64,000 bases of DNA. Origin: Rhodoferax sp. TH121. Lineage in GTDB: Bacteria; Pseudomonadota; Gammaproteobacteria; Burkholderiales; Burkholderiaceae_C. Numbering within the stretch: the stretch's first letter is position 1; every line of letters starts with the position of its first letter. A program made the translations under genes and the position numbers. Where the stretch lies: contig NZ_NOXW01000020.1 of the NCBI RefSeq assembly GCF_002251855.1, forward strand, positions 186,001-250,000, given 5' to 3'. Below the pieces are notes generated by a model that was not told where the DNA came from, did no database searches, and saw only the letters and a list, made by a program, of their open reading frames with translations. Below are positions 25,601 to 32,683 of the stretch, one piece after another.

Positions 25601-25820
25601 CGGGTGAGCCGTTCATTTCGCGTTCGATGACGGACAGCACGCTGTCCTCCAGCGTCTGCGCGGAGGCGCCGGGGTAGGCGGTGTTGATGACGATGGACGG
25701 CGGGGCCACGGGCGGGTACTGCGAGATGGGCAGCTGTGTGATCGCCACGCCGCCCATCACCAGGATGAACAGCGAGATCACCCATGCAAAGATGGGGCGC
25801 TTGATAAAAAACTGGGCCAT
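22665..25820 (-). CDS. acrB: RND multidrug efflux pump, inner-membrane transporter (HAE-1, AcrB-like)
   Basis: A 1051-residue proton-driven drug exporter, normal length for AcrB/MexB. It begins MAQFFIKRPIFAWVISL, the usual first helix. The proton-relay aspartates are present in GIVVDDAIVVVENVE (about residues 406-409). Two large periplasmic loops and 12 membrane spans are evident from hydrophobicity. It lies between the adaptor gene (21 bases upstream) and the channel gene (8-base overlap). Substrates probably include hydrophobic drugs, as for the family. Confidence 0.96.
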   Translation of the reverse strand: MAQFFIKRPIFAWVISLFILVMGGVAITQLPISQYPPVAPPSIVINTAYPGASAQTLEDSVLSVIEREMNGSPGLIYMESVAQADGSGSLTLTFETGTNADLAQVDVQNRLSRASPRLPAAVTQQGVRVDKSRANFLLFTMLSSDNPELDTVQLGDYASRNIVPELQRLPGIGQAQLFGTERAMRVWVDPAKLAAFNLSTAEVNAAIRAQNAQVSSGAIGDLPNITGQSIAATVVVNGQLGSVAQFGNIALRSNADGSAVRLKDVARIELGAQGYATSARLNGKPAVGIGVQLSPSGNAMAAAKAVRERMEQLQSYFPAGVKWSIPYDSSRFVQISITQVAQTLVEAVVLVFLVMFLFLQNWRYTIIPTIVVPVALLGTFATLLALGMSINVLTMFGMVLVIGIVVDDAIVVVENVERIMSEEGLPPLQATKKAMGQISGAIVGVTVVLIAVFVPLAFFSGSVGNIYRQFSAVMVSSIAFSAFLALSLTPALCATLLKPVEAGHAHAKTGFFGWFNRRFNSTAKGYESVVMRLLKKAGRYLVIYAAIIGAVAVVYMRLPTSFLPGEDQGSIIVNVQLPPGATQERTLNVMQQVEGFILKQPEVQSMVAVLGFSFSGQGQNAALGFVTLKDWAERPGPGQSAEALAGRAFGALMGIRDAFIFPLSPPPIPELGSASGFTFRLQDRGGKGHDALIGARNQLLGMASQSKVLAQVRPDGLEDAPQLQIDIDRDKASALGVGFDSINSTISTALGSSYINDFPNAGRLQRVVVQADATARMQPDDILKFNAINNQGKAVPLSAFASTRWIKGAMQTVRYNGYPAVRISGAAAPGFSTGAAMDEMEKLAAKLPAGFGFEWTGQSRQEKQAGSQATILYAFAILAVFLCLAALYESWSIPLSVILVVPLGVLGVVLATLFRGYANDVYFQVGLITIIGLSAKNAILIIEFAKDLQAQGKSVIESALAAAHMRFRPIVMTSMAFMLGVLPLAIASGAGSASQRAIGTGVIGGMAVGTVLAVFFVPIFFVVVRSIFKGSERQRQFDAEHGHQIGVDSHE

Positions 25821-25841
25821 GGAAAAGTGCCTCGTGTGTAC

Positions 25842-27104
25842 TTATTTGCCCGCGGCCGATGCGGCTGCGGCAGGGGCGGATGCAGGGGCTGCAGGCGCAC
25901 CGGCAGCGGCTGGCGCAGCGCCCGTCCAGGGCACGGCTTTCACCGGGGCGCCGGGAACCATCATTTTCTGGAAGCCATCCACGATGACCTGGTCGCCTTC
26001 TTTCAGGCCATCCAGAATCACCCATTGGTTGTTTTGCGCGTTGCCCACCTTCACCGGGCGGGGGCCGGGTTTGCCGTCCGCTCCCACGACCAGCACGGTG
26101 TCACCTTGGTTGGTGCGGGTCACGGCTTGCTGGGGCAGCAAGATGCCGGAAGGCAGTTCCGCCTGCGACAGGCGCACACGCACGTACTGGCCGGGCAACA
26201 GCAGACCGTCGGCGTTGGGCACCTCGGCGCGCAAGGTGATCTGGCCGCTGGTAGTGTCCACCGTCAGGTCGCTGAACAACAGCTTGCCGGGTTTGGCCAG
26301 TTCGGTGCCGTCTTCCAGCACCACGCGCACGGGCACCGATCCATCACCGGCCGCACGCAACTGCTTGGAGGCAATGGCCTTGCGCAGGCGCAGTACATCG
26401 GTGCTGCTCTGGGTGAAGTTCACGTAGACGGTGGCCGTTTGCTGGATCACGGCCATCTGGGTGGCTTCGGTGGCGCTGACCAAGGCACCTTCGGTCACCA
26501 GCGACTGGCCAATGCGGCCCGAGATGGGGGCGGTGATGTTGGCGTAATTCAGGTTGATGCGGGCGGTTTGCACGGCCGCCTTGGCCGTGGCCAGGTCGGC
26601 TTCGGCCTGGCGCTGGGCGGTCACCAGGGTGGTGTATTCCTGCTTGCTGACAGCGTTGGCTTCCATCAGCGGCTTGTAGCGCTCGGCCTGGGCGGTGGTC
26701 TGGGCCACATTGGCCTGGGCCTTGGCCACGCTGGCTTCGGCGCTTTCCAGGCTGGCGCGGTAGGGGGCGGCGTCGATCTGGTAGAGCACCTGGCCGGCCT
26801 TCACTTCGCTGCCTTCACGGAACAGGCGTTGCAGAACTACGCCGTTGACCCGCGCGCGCACCTGCGCCACCCGCACGGCGCTCACGCGGCCGGGCAGCTC
26901 GGACTGCAGGGCCACGGACTGGGAGGCCACGGTGACCACGCCGACTTCGGCTGGGGGCATGCCGCCGCCAGGTCCGCCGGCCGCAGGGGCGCCGTCTTTG
27001 GCACCACAAGCGACCAGGGCAACGGCCAAGGGAATGGCCAGCAGGGCCACGCGGCCGGTAGAGGTAAGGGGCGCACGGCCCTGGGTCTGACGGAACAGCG
27101 ACAT
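25842..27104 (-). CDS. acrA: RND efflux periplasmic adaptor (AcrA-like lipoprotein)
   Basis: A 420-residue membrane-fusion protein that links AcrB to the outer-membrane channel. I chose the ATG at 27104, with AGGGAAA upstream and a lipoprotein signal ending LVACG; the open frame extends further upstream without family similarity. It shows lipoyl halves (RVSAVRVAQVRARVNGVV and ANITAPISGRIGQSLV), a helical hairpin and a beta-barrel region. The last 30 residues are an Ala/Pro-rich low-complexity tail. It is first in the operon and divergent from acrR. Confidence 0.95.
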   Translation of the reverse strand: MSLFRQTQGRAPLTSTGRVALLAIPLAVALVACGAKDGAPAAGGPGGGMPPAEVGVVTVASQSVALQSELPGRVSAVRVAQVRARVNGVVLQRLFREGSEVKAGQVLYQIDAAPYRASLESAEASVAKAQANVAQTTAQAERYKPLMEANAVSKQEYTTLVTAQRQAEADLATAKAAVQTARINLNYANITAPISGRIGQSLVTEGALVSATEATQMAVIQQTATVYVNFTQSSTDVLRLRKAIASKQLRAAGDGSVPVRVVLEDGTELAKPGKLLFSDLTVDTTSGQITLRAEVPNADGLLLPGQYVRVRLSQAELPSGILLPQQAVTRTNQGDTVLVVGADGKPGPRPVKVGNAQNNQWVILDGLKEGDQVIVDGFQKMMVPGAPVKAVPWTGAAPAAAGAPAAPASAPAAAASAAGK

Positions 27105-27225
27105 ACAGATTTCCCTTGTGACAAAGGTGGTTGGGGAGGCAATTGGGGGAAGGGCTTGCCGGCGGTTTGATCTAGGGCAAACCCTCAATAAAAACGCAAC
27201 CCTACCGCGGCAATGGCAGGTAGTA

Positions 27226-27249
27226 TACATACATGCAAGAATGTATGTT
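27226..27249. promoter_or_regulatory. AcrR operator
   Basis: ACATACAT-GCAAGA-ATGTATGT is a perfect 8-bp inverted repeat with a 6-bp spacer. It closely matches the known E. coli AcrR site (TACATACAT, six bases, ATGTATGTA). It sits between the divergent acrA and acrR genes and overlaps TATACT on the minus strand, a likely -10 element for the pump operon. The rest of 27105-27292 is promoter sequence. Confidence 0.75.
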
Positions 27250-27292
27250 TATAAAAACCTACAATTCCCACACAGCTCTATGAGGTCAAACC

Positions 27293-27919
27293 ATGGCCCG
27301 CAAAACCAAAGAAGACGCCCTCGCCACCCGTGAATTGATCCTCGACGCCGCGGAACGTGTGTTCCACCAGCGCGGGGTGTCACGCACCTCCCTGCAAGAA
27401 ATTGCCAAGGACGCCGGCCTCACCCGTGGTGCCATTTACTGGCATTTTGAGAACAAGGGTGAGCTCTTCCACGCCATGATGGAGCGCGTCACGCTGCCCA
27501 TGATGGCGCGCATGACCGAGATCACCCCGGACGACGAGGAGCGTCCTTTGGACAAGATTCGGCGCAACACGGCCTCGGCCTTGCACCAAATTGCCCAAGA
27601 TCCCCAGGTGCGCCGGGTGTTCGAGATTGCCACCCAGAAGGTGGAATACGTAGACGAGTTGCTGAGCATGCGCGAGCGCCACATTGCCGGGCGCAACGAC
27701 TGCATTGACGACATGCACCGCCTGTTGCAGCTGGCCCGTGACAAAGGCCATGTTCGCCGTGAAATGGACGTTCGCCATGCCACGCTGGGCCTGTTTGCCT
27801 TGATTGGCGGGCTCAAGTACAACTGGCTGCTGGACCCGCAGGCCTTCGACCTGGAGCAGGTTGGCATGGCCACGCTGGATGCCTACCTGGCCGGCTTGCA
27901 GGTGCCAAGCGCGGTTTGA
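27293..27919 (+). CDS. acrR: TetR-family repressor of the efflux operon (AcrR-like)
   Basis: A 208-residue repressor. The N-terminal TetR helix-turn-helix (residues about 12-58) contains AAERVFHQRGVSRTSLQEIA and GAIYWHFENKGEL, typical of AcrR/TtgR. The C-terminal ligand pocket is helical and TetR_C-like, ending near LAGLQVPSAV. It is transcribed divergently from acrAB, and the acrR-type operator lies between. TACAAT at 27260-27265 could be its -10 element. It probably senses pump substrates (inference from family). Confidence 0.95.
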   Translation: MARKTKEDALATRELILDAAERVFHQRGVSRTSLQEIAKDAGLTRGAIYWHFENKGELFHAMMERVTLPMMARMTEITPDDEERPLDKIRRNTASALHQIAQDPQVRRVFEIATQKVEYVDELLSMRERHIAGRNDCIDDMHRLLQLARDKGHVRREMDVRHATLGLFALIGGLKYNWLLDPQAFDLEQVGMATLDAYLAGLQVPSAV

Positions 27920-27928
27920 TGCAAGATT

Positions 27929-27988
27929 TTGCTATCTATTTGGTAGCTATTTGCGCAGTATCTACGGGGTATGGCGGTCTATTTGGCC
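27929..27988 (+). repeat. dispersed repeat, copy 4 (acrR/XRE convergent gap)
   Basis: GCTATC and GGTAGC flank a short loop, then TTTGCGCAGTATCTACGGGG and CTATTTGGCC. It fills the gap between two 3' ends; its right half encodes the last eight codons and the stop of the XRE gene on the opposite strand. Confidence 0.85.
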
Positions 27989-28786
27989 ATAAAACTGCTG
28001 CAGCACGGCAGCGGTGGCCGCATCGGCAGGCAAAAAGGTTTCCAGTGCCAGCTCTTGCAACGTGATATCGATGGGTGAGCCAAAAATCGTCACCGTGCTG
28101 ATGAAGTTCAGCTGGCCATGGGCCGTGTCCAGCTGAAAGGGCATGACCACGCCCCGTGTTTCGCCCTGCAGGTGCACCCGGTCCGGGCCGTGGCTGGCGC
28201 CATAACTTTGCAATTCTTCCAATAGCGTCTGCAGCGCCGCATCGCCCGTGCTGTGGATCTGCTGGCGCAGACGCTCAAACAGATGGTGTTTCCACTGGCC
28301 CAGGTTGGCAATCTGCGGCGCCAGGCCCTGCGGGTGCAGGCTTAGGCGCAGCACGTTCACAGGTGGTTGCAGCAGCGCTGGCGCCACACCTGCCAGAAAC
28401 ACCGGCACCATGCGATTGGCGGCCACCATGTTCCAGTGACGGTCCATGGCCAGTGCGGGGTAGGGCTCGTGGCAGCGCAGGATCAGCTCCACGGCCGCAC
28501 GCGCCTCGGCCATGTCGGGGTGGTCCAACGGGCGTTCGCGGTACATGGCGGCGTAGCCCGCGCTGGTGAGCAGCTGGTTGCGTTCGCGCAGCGGCACTTC
28601 CAGCCGTTCGGCCAGGCGCAGCACCATTTCGCGGCTGGGCACGGAGCGGTCGGTTTCCAGAAAACTCATGTGCCGGGTGGAGATGTCAGCCTGGTGCGAG
28701 AGCTCTTGTTGGCTCAGGCGGCGGTGCTGGCGCCAGTGCCGCAGGCGCTGGCCAAAGCTGGTGGGGGCGGTGAGAGGGGTAGGCAT
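27962..28786 (-). CDS. XRE-family regulator with MmyB-like ligand domain
   Basis: A 274-residue protein. I chose the ATG at 28786 because the longer frame upstream has no domain similarity. The N-terminal HTH (residues about 11-66) includes RQHRRLSQQELSHQADIS and SFLETDRSVPSREMVLRLAE. The C-terminal part, with AMDRHWNMVAANRM and LRLSLHPQGLAP, is the MmyB-like domain found in Actinobacteria and Proteobacteria regulators. The last residues come from the repeat overlapping its 3' end. It is divergent from a small membrane protein gene, which it may control. Confidence 0.9.
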   Translation of the reverse strand: MPTPLTAPTSFGQRLRHWRQHRRLSQQELSHQADISTRHMSFLETDRSVPSREMVLRLAERLEVPLRERNQLLTSAGYAAMYRERPLDHPDMAEARAAVELILRCHEPYPALAMDRHWNMVAANRMVPVFLAGVAPALLQPPVNVLRLSLHPQGLAPQIANLGQWKHHLFERLRQQIHSTGDAALQTLLEELQSYGASHGPDRVHLQGETRGVVMPFQLDTAHGQLNFISTVTIFGSPIDITLQELALETFLPADAATAAVLQQFYGQIDRHTP

Positions 28787-28895
28787 GGCGGCATGGTAGC
28801 GCCGTCGCCATTGCACCGGCATGACCTGCGAGGTAATGGCTTTGCCGCGCAGGGCGCCGCACCATGCAGGCTCTTTCAACCCTCAGGAGTTTCTG

Positions 28896-29303
28896 ATGTC
28901 TGCTGTTGCTGCTTTCAATTCCTCCATCGGTATCCGCCGTGTGCTGTGGCTGGACGCCATCACCGGCGCGGGTTCGGCCCTCGTGTCCTTGGGCGCTCCG
29001 GCGTGGGTCGCCGCCACGCTGGGGCTGCCTGCGGCGCTGGTGCAGGGCTCGGCCTGGCTGGTGCTGGCGTTTGTGGCCCTGATTGGCTGGCTGTTGGCCC
29101 AGCCGGTGCTGTCGCTGCGCGGCCTGCGGCTGCTGGCCACGGGCAATGCGGTGTGGGTACTGGCCAGCGTGGCGCTGGTGCTGGCCGGTGGCCTGGGGCT
29201 GACATCGCTGGGCGTGGCCTATGTGCTGGCCCAGGCCGCGCTGGTTGCGGTACTGGCAGCGCTGCAGTGGCAGGCCTCACGCAGCCAGCTTGCTACCAAT
29301 TAA
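28896..29303 (+). CDS. small membrane protein, four predicted transmembrane segments
   Basis: A 135-residue hydrophobic protein of unknown function. The start at 28896 has CAGGAG upstream. About four hydrophobic spans are visible (around residues 17-37, 43-64, 75-96 and 100-120), rich in Ala, Leu, Val and Gly. It is divergent from the XRE regulator with a short shared control region, so that regulator may govern it. The stop codon lies in the first part of a dispersed repeat, which suggests the 3' end was altered by it. Confidence 0.75.
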   Translation: MSAVAAFNSSIGIRRVLWLDAITGAGSALVSLGAPAWVAATLGLPAALVQGSAWLVLAFVALIGWLLAQPVLSLRGLRLLATGNAVWVLASVALVLAGGLGLTSLGVAYVLAQAALVAVLAALQWQASRSQLATN

Positions 29304-29347
29304 GTAGCTGTTAGCGCAGTATTCTCAGTCTTCAAGAGCATTTTTTA
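29290..29347 (+). repeat. dispersed repeat, copy 5 (convergent gap)
   Basis: GCTAC and GTAGC form a perfect 5-bp stem, followed by CTGTTAGCGCAGTATTCTCAG and a run of six T (TTTTTTACTT), so this copy has a terminator-like ending. It supplies the stop codon of the upstream membrane protein gene. Confidence 0.8.
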
Positions 29348-30049
29348 CTTGAAAAAGTCCTTGATCGCTGTGCCGGCCTTGTCCAGTGCCCCGCCGACGG
29401 ATTTCGCCAGGGCGCCCATGTTCACCGCGCTAAGCAGGCGTTTCTCTACCGCGTTGGTGATTTCCAGGCCCAGCTCGCCAGGTGTGAGGCCGCCCTTGGC
29501 CTTGCCCAGATCGCGCAGGGCAATGTCGGGCAGGGCGACGGTCACCGTTTGCCCGTTGAGAAAGCTGGCGCTGACCTGTGCCTTGGCGCCGCGAATGACA
29601 AACTCCTGCACGATCAGCTTTTTGCCCGGCCCACTGCTGGTCGACGGGCCCAGATACTGCGCAATGTTCTTCTGGATGGCGTCAAAGTTGGTCATGGCGT
29701 CACCCTTTTCGTAGGTCACCTCAGGCGCGATTACGGCAATTCTTTTCACCAGCACCACGTCCTTGGTCAGCGAAGCCACGTCCACAGCCAGCTCAATGGT
29801 GTCGGCCTTGACGGCATACGGCGTCTTGAAGCCAGCAGGGTTGCCCACGACCAAGCCTTTGAGCATGCCCTGCCCGTCGGTGGCCTTGAGCTTGACCGCG
29901 CTCACCCGGACGGAGGCACCGGTCATGGCGCTGCCGTACTTGCCAATGGCCGCCTGCACCAGCCCATCCAGATTGCCGTGCAACCAGAAGGCGCCAGCGG
30001 CAATCAGCAGCACGAGCAGGGCAGCAAGGGCGAGCAGAGATTTTTTCAT
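29345..30049 (-). CDS. AsmA-like/DUF748-type envelope protein
   Basis: A 234-residue protein with a single N-terminal hydrophobic span (residues about 5-23), probably a membrane anchor with the rest in the periplasm. The body has AsmA/YdbH-like features: VSAVKLKATDGQGMLKGLVV, alternating beta-strand pattern and LPDIALRDLG. The short length suggests a reduced member of that group. Function is unknown; AsmA-like proteins are linked to lipid transport and outer-membrane homeostasis. Twelve bases separate its start from the diguanylate cyclase upstream. Confidence 0.6.
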   Translation of the reverse strand: MKKSLLALAALLVLLIAAGAFWLHGNLDGLVQAAIGKYGSAMTGASVRVSAVKLKATDGQGMLKGLVVGNPAGFKTPYAVKADTIELAVDVASLTKDVVLVKRIAVIAPEVTYEKGDAMTNFDAIQKNIAQYLGPSTSSGPGKKLIVQEFVIRGAKAQVSASFLNGQTVTVALPDIALRDLGKAKGGLTPGELGLEITNAVEKRLLSAVNMGALAKSVGGALDKAGTAIKDFFK

Positions 30050-30061
30050 GGTGTGGTGGCT

Positions 30062-31252
30062 TCAGGGCTTGTCGGATTTCATGGCGTACAGGCGTTGGTC
30101 AGCCGCCGCGATCAGGGCGTCCTGAGTGCTGCCGTCCTGCGGGAAGGTGGCCAGCCCGTAGCTGAAAGACACGCGGAATTCTGCATCGCCCACACGGGTG
30201 GGTTTGGTGAGCAATTTGGCACGGATGGCTGCAATGTTTTTTTCCATCACTGGCAGGTCGCTCTGGAAGTAGCAGGCGACAAACTCGTCACCTCCGAGGC
30301 GGCCCATGATGTCCGAATAACGGCAGGAGGCACGCAGTGCATTGGCAATCGCCAGCAGCACCTGGTCACCCGCCAGGTGGCCCAGGCTGTCATTGGTTTC
30401 TTTCAGCTTGTCCACGTCAAACAGAGCCAGCACAAACGATTCCTGCTGGCGCAGTGCCCGGTCCAGCGATACCTTCAACAGGTCTTCGAAGTAACGCCGC
30501 GTGAACAGGCCGGTAAGGGCATCCACTTGGTAGCGCTGGATGTTGGCGGTGTAGCGCTCCCGGGCCAGCAACGCAATTTCAATTTGCGTGCGGAATTGAT
30601 CCACGATCTGGACATCTTCCATGTTGTAGGTGTCGGCAACTGCAGAGTCCAGACTCAAAGCGCCAAACAGGCGGTCCCCGACAAATATTGGCGCGTTGAT
30701 GACCGACTTGAATTCCCATTCTCCTGGCTGGAAAACCGTTTTGATGCGTTGAAAGTCTTTGCTCGTGAACAACTGGGTGTCCTTGATGTTGCCGCCGGTG
30801 GCTTGGAATAGAAAACTATCCTCGAGTCGCAGGCGAAAGTTGTTCACAAACTCTTCAGTAAATCCCCGGCACGCTGCGATCGTGAAGTAACCATTTGCCT
30901 CCAAGACCTGCACAGACCCGCCACTGGCTTTGTTGAAGATGCGGAATAGGTAGTCCATGATCGTGCGGTAGATCAGCTCAATGTCCTCGTTGAGCAAAAT
31001 CTCTCGGTTCACCTGCACGTTCATCTCGGCCAGCAAGCGCAGGCGGCGTGACGATTCTCTCTGCGCCTTGAGGCGTCGGTAGAGCAGCATCAGGCCGACA
31101 TTCAAAAACAGCACACTCACCAGCCCTCCGAGCAGAGGAGCCCAGTCGTAGCCAAACCATATCAACGAAATCACGCCTGCCGCAATGGCGCTCAGTTGCG
31201 CCACCGCAATCAACCCGAAGCTAGCCCCAAAAGGATGAGATTTCCACTGCAT
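30062..31252 (-). CDS. membrane-anchored GAF-GGDEF diguanylate cyclase
   Basis: A 396-residue c-di-GMP synthase. Two hydrophobic spans (residues about 12-32 and 38-58) are followed by a coiled segment, a GAF-like domain (about 78-220) and a GGDEF domain. The active-site motif GRLGGDEF is intact and the inhibitory I-site RYSD lies five residues before it, so it is probably an active, product-inhibited enzyme. It is a paralogue of the next gene (31394-32587). Both carry GTGACATACT about 8-18 bases before their ATG, so the duplication included the control region. Confidence 0.93.
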   Translation of the reverse strand: MQWKSHPFGASFGLIAVAQLSAIAAGVISLIWFGYDWAPLLGGLVSVLFLNVGLMLLYRRLKAQRESSRRLRLLAEMNVQVNREILLNEDIELIYRTIMDYLFRIFNKASGGSVQVLEANGYFTIAACRGFTEEFVNNFRLRLEDSFLFQATGGNIKDTQLFTSKDFQRIKTVFQPGEWEFKSVINAPIFVGDRLFGALSLDSAVADTYNMEDVQIVDQFRTQIEIALLARERYTANIQRYQVDALTGLFTRRYFEDLLKVSLDRALRQQESFVLALFDVDKLKETNDSLGHLAGDQVLLAIANALRASCRYSDIMGRLGGDEFVACYFQSDLPVMEKNIAAIRAKLLTKPTRVGDAEFRVSFSYGLATFPQDGSTQDALIAAADQRLYAMKSDKP

Positions 31253-31321
31253 GGAACTAAGTATGTCACGCGAAAGTGGGCTTTAAATCCAGCAATGCCG
31301 CGAGCCCGCTGCGCTTGGGAT

Positions 31322-31341
31322 CGCCACGCCACGCCACGCCA
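31322..31341 (+). repeat. short tandem repeat CGCCA x4
   Basis: Four copies of the pentamer CGCCA lie between the two diguanylate cyclase paralogues, in the 141-bp gap upstream of the 30062 gene. No ORF covers it. Simple repeats of this kind can vary in copy number. Confidence 0.6.
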
Positions 31342-31393
31342 CCCCACACCGCATTGCCCGGCTGCGAGCAACTTTTTTTCATGGCACTGGCTT

Positions 31394-32587
31394 CTATCGG
31401 TTGCCGGATTTCATCAAGTAGAGGCGCCGATCGGCAGCGGCCACCAGCGCATCCTTGGTGGTGCCATCGAGCGGGAAGGTGGCCAGCCCGTAGCTGAATG
31501 ACAAGGTGCGCTCTTGATCCCCCAGCCAAGTAGGCTTGGTGCGAAGCCGGCCTCGGATGCCGGCCAGGTGTTTGTCCATGACAGCGATCTCGCTCTGGTG
31601 GTAGCAGGCAATGAACTCGTCACCGCCCAGGCGTCCCATGATGTCCGAGTAGCGGCAGGAGTCGCGCAGCGCATTGGCAACCGCCAGCAGCATTTGGTCA
31701 CCGGCCAGATGGCCCAGTGAATCATTGGTGCTCTTGAGGTCGTCAACGTCAAACAGCGCCAGCACAAAAGACTCCTGCTGGCGCATGGCCCGGTCCAGCA
31801 TCACTTTGAACAGGTCTTCAAAATAACGTCGCGTGAACAGCCCAGTGAGCGCGTCCACCTGATAGCGTTTGATGTTGGAGGTGTAGCGCTCGCGCGCCAG
31901 CAGGCCAATCTCGATTTGGGTGCGGAACTGCTCCACAACGGAGACATCGTTGGCATCGTACGTGCCAGCGACCGGGGAGTCCAGGTTCAAGACGCCAAAT
32001 AGCCGTTCTCCGATGAACAGTGGCGCACTGATGACGGAGCGGTATTCCCATTCGCCTGGCTTGAACACTGTTTCTATCCGCCGGAAATCCTCGTTGGTGA
32101 TGAGGCGTGTACCTTGGATGTTGCCGCCAGTGACCTGGTACAGAAAACTGTCTTCCAGTTTGAGGTGAAACTTGCTCACAAAATCTTCGGTGAAGCCTCT
32201 GGAGGCTGCAAAAGTCAGGTAGCCATCCGCTCCCAGAATCAATATCGAGCCAGTACTGGCCCGGTCGAACACGCTGAACAGGTAATTGAGGATGGTGCGG
32301 TAAATCAGCTCAATGTCCTCGTTCAAGAGGATTTCGCGGTTGACCTGCACATTCATTTCGGCCAGCAAGCGCAGGCGCCGCGAAGCTTCTTTTTGAGCCT
32401 GGTAGCGCCGCAGTGCCAGCAGCAAGCCGGCATTCAACAGCAAGAGGCTCAGGAGCATCACCCCTGCCAAGGGCACCGACGCCTTGCCGACACGAACCAG
32501 CAATGCCAAGGCAGCTGCAGCAATGCCCAGCTGCCCTGCAAGCAACAATCCGATTCCCAACCAGCGGGGATGAAGTTTCCGCAGCAT
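31394..32587 (-). CDS. membrane-anchored GAF-GGDEF diguanylate cyclase (paralogue)
   Basis: A 397-residue c-di-GMP synthase with the same layout as its neighbour: two transmembrane spans, linker with LRLLAEMNVQVNREILLNE, GAF-like sensor and GGDEF with intact GRLGGDEF and I-site RYSD. The two proteins align along their whole length with no large gaps; most differences lie in the membrane part. This is a tandem duplication, and diverged sensor regions suggest different signals. It precedes the paralogue on the same strand, possibly in the same transcript. Confidence 0.93.
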   Translation of the reverse strand: MLRKLHPRWLGIGLLLAGQLGIAAAALALLVRVGKASVPLAGVMLLSLLLLNAGLLLALRRYQAQKEASRRLRLLAEMNVQVNREILLNEDIELIYRTILNYLFSVFDRASTGSILILGADGYLTFAASRGFTEDFVSKFHLKLEDSFLYQVTGGNIQGTRLITNEDFRRIETVFKPGEWEYRSVISAPLFIGERLFGVLNLDSPVAGTYDANDVSVVEQFRTQIEIGLLARERYTSNIKRYQVDALTGLFTRRYFEDLFKVMLDRAMRQQESFVLALFDVDDLKSTNDSLGHLAGDQMLLAVANALRDSCRYSDIMGRLGGDEFIACYHQSEIAVMDKHLAGIRGRLRTKPTWLGDQERTLSFSYGLATFPLDGTTKDALVAAADRRLYLMKSGNR

Positions 32588-32683
32588 GACACCGAGTATG
32601 TCACTTCAGGGCCTGGTGTTTGGGGCAGAAATGGCGGGGGTTTCCGTCACTGACGACGTGCGGCCACCCCGATGGCTGGCCGT

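Noticed and set aside
25827..27170. 447-codon plus-strand ORF opposite the efflux adaptor
   Set aside because: Gly/His-rich shadow frame, no ribosome-binding site of note, and antisense to a complete AcrA-like gene.
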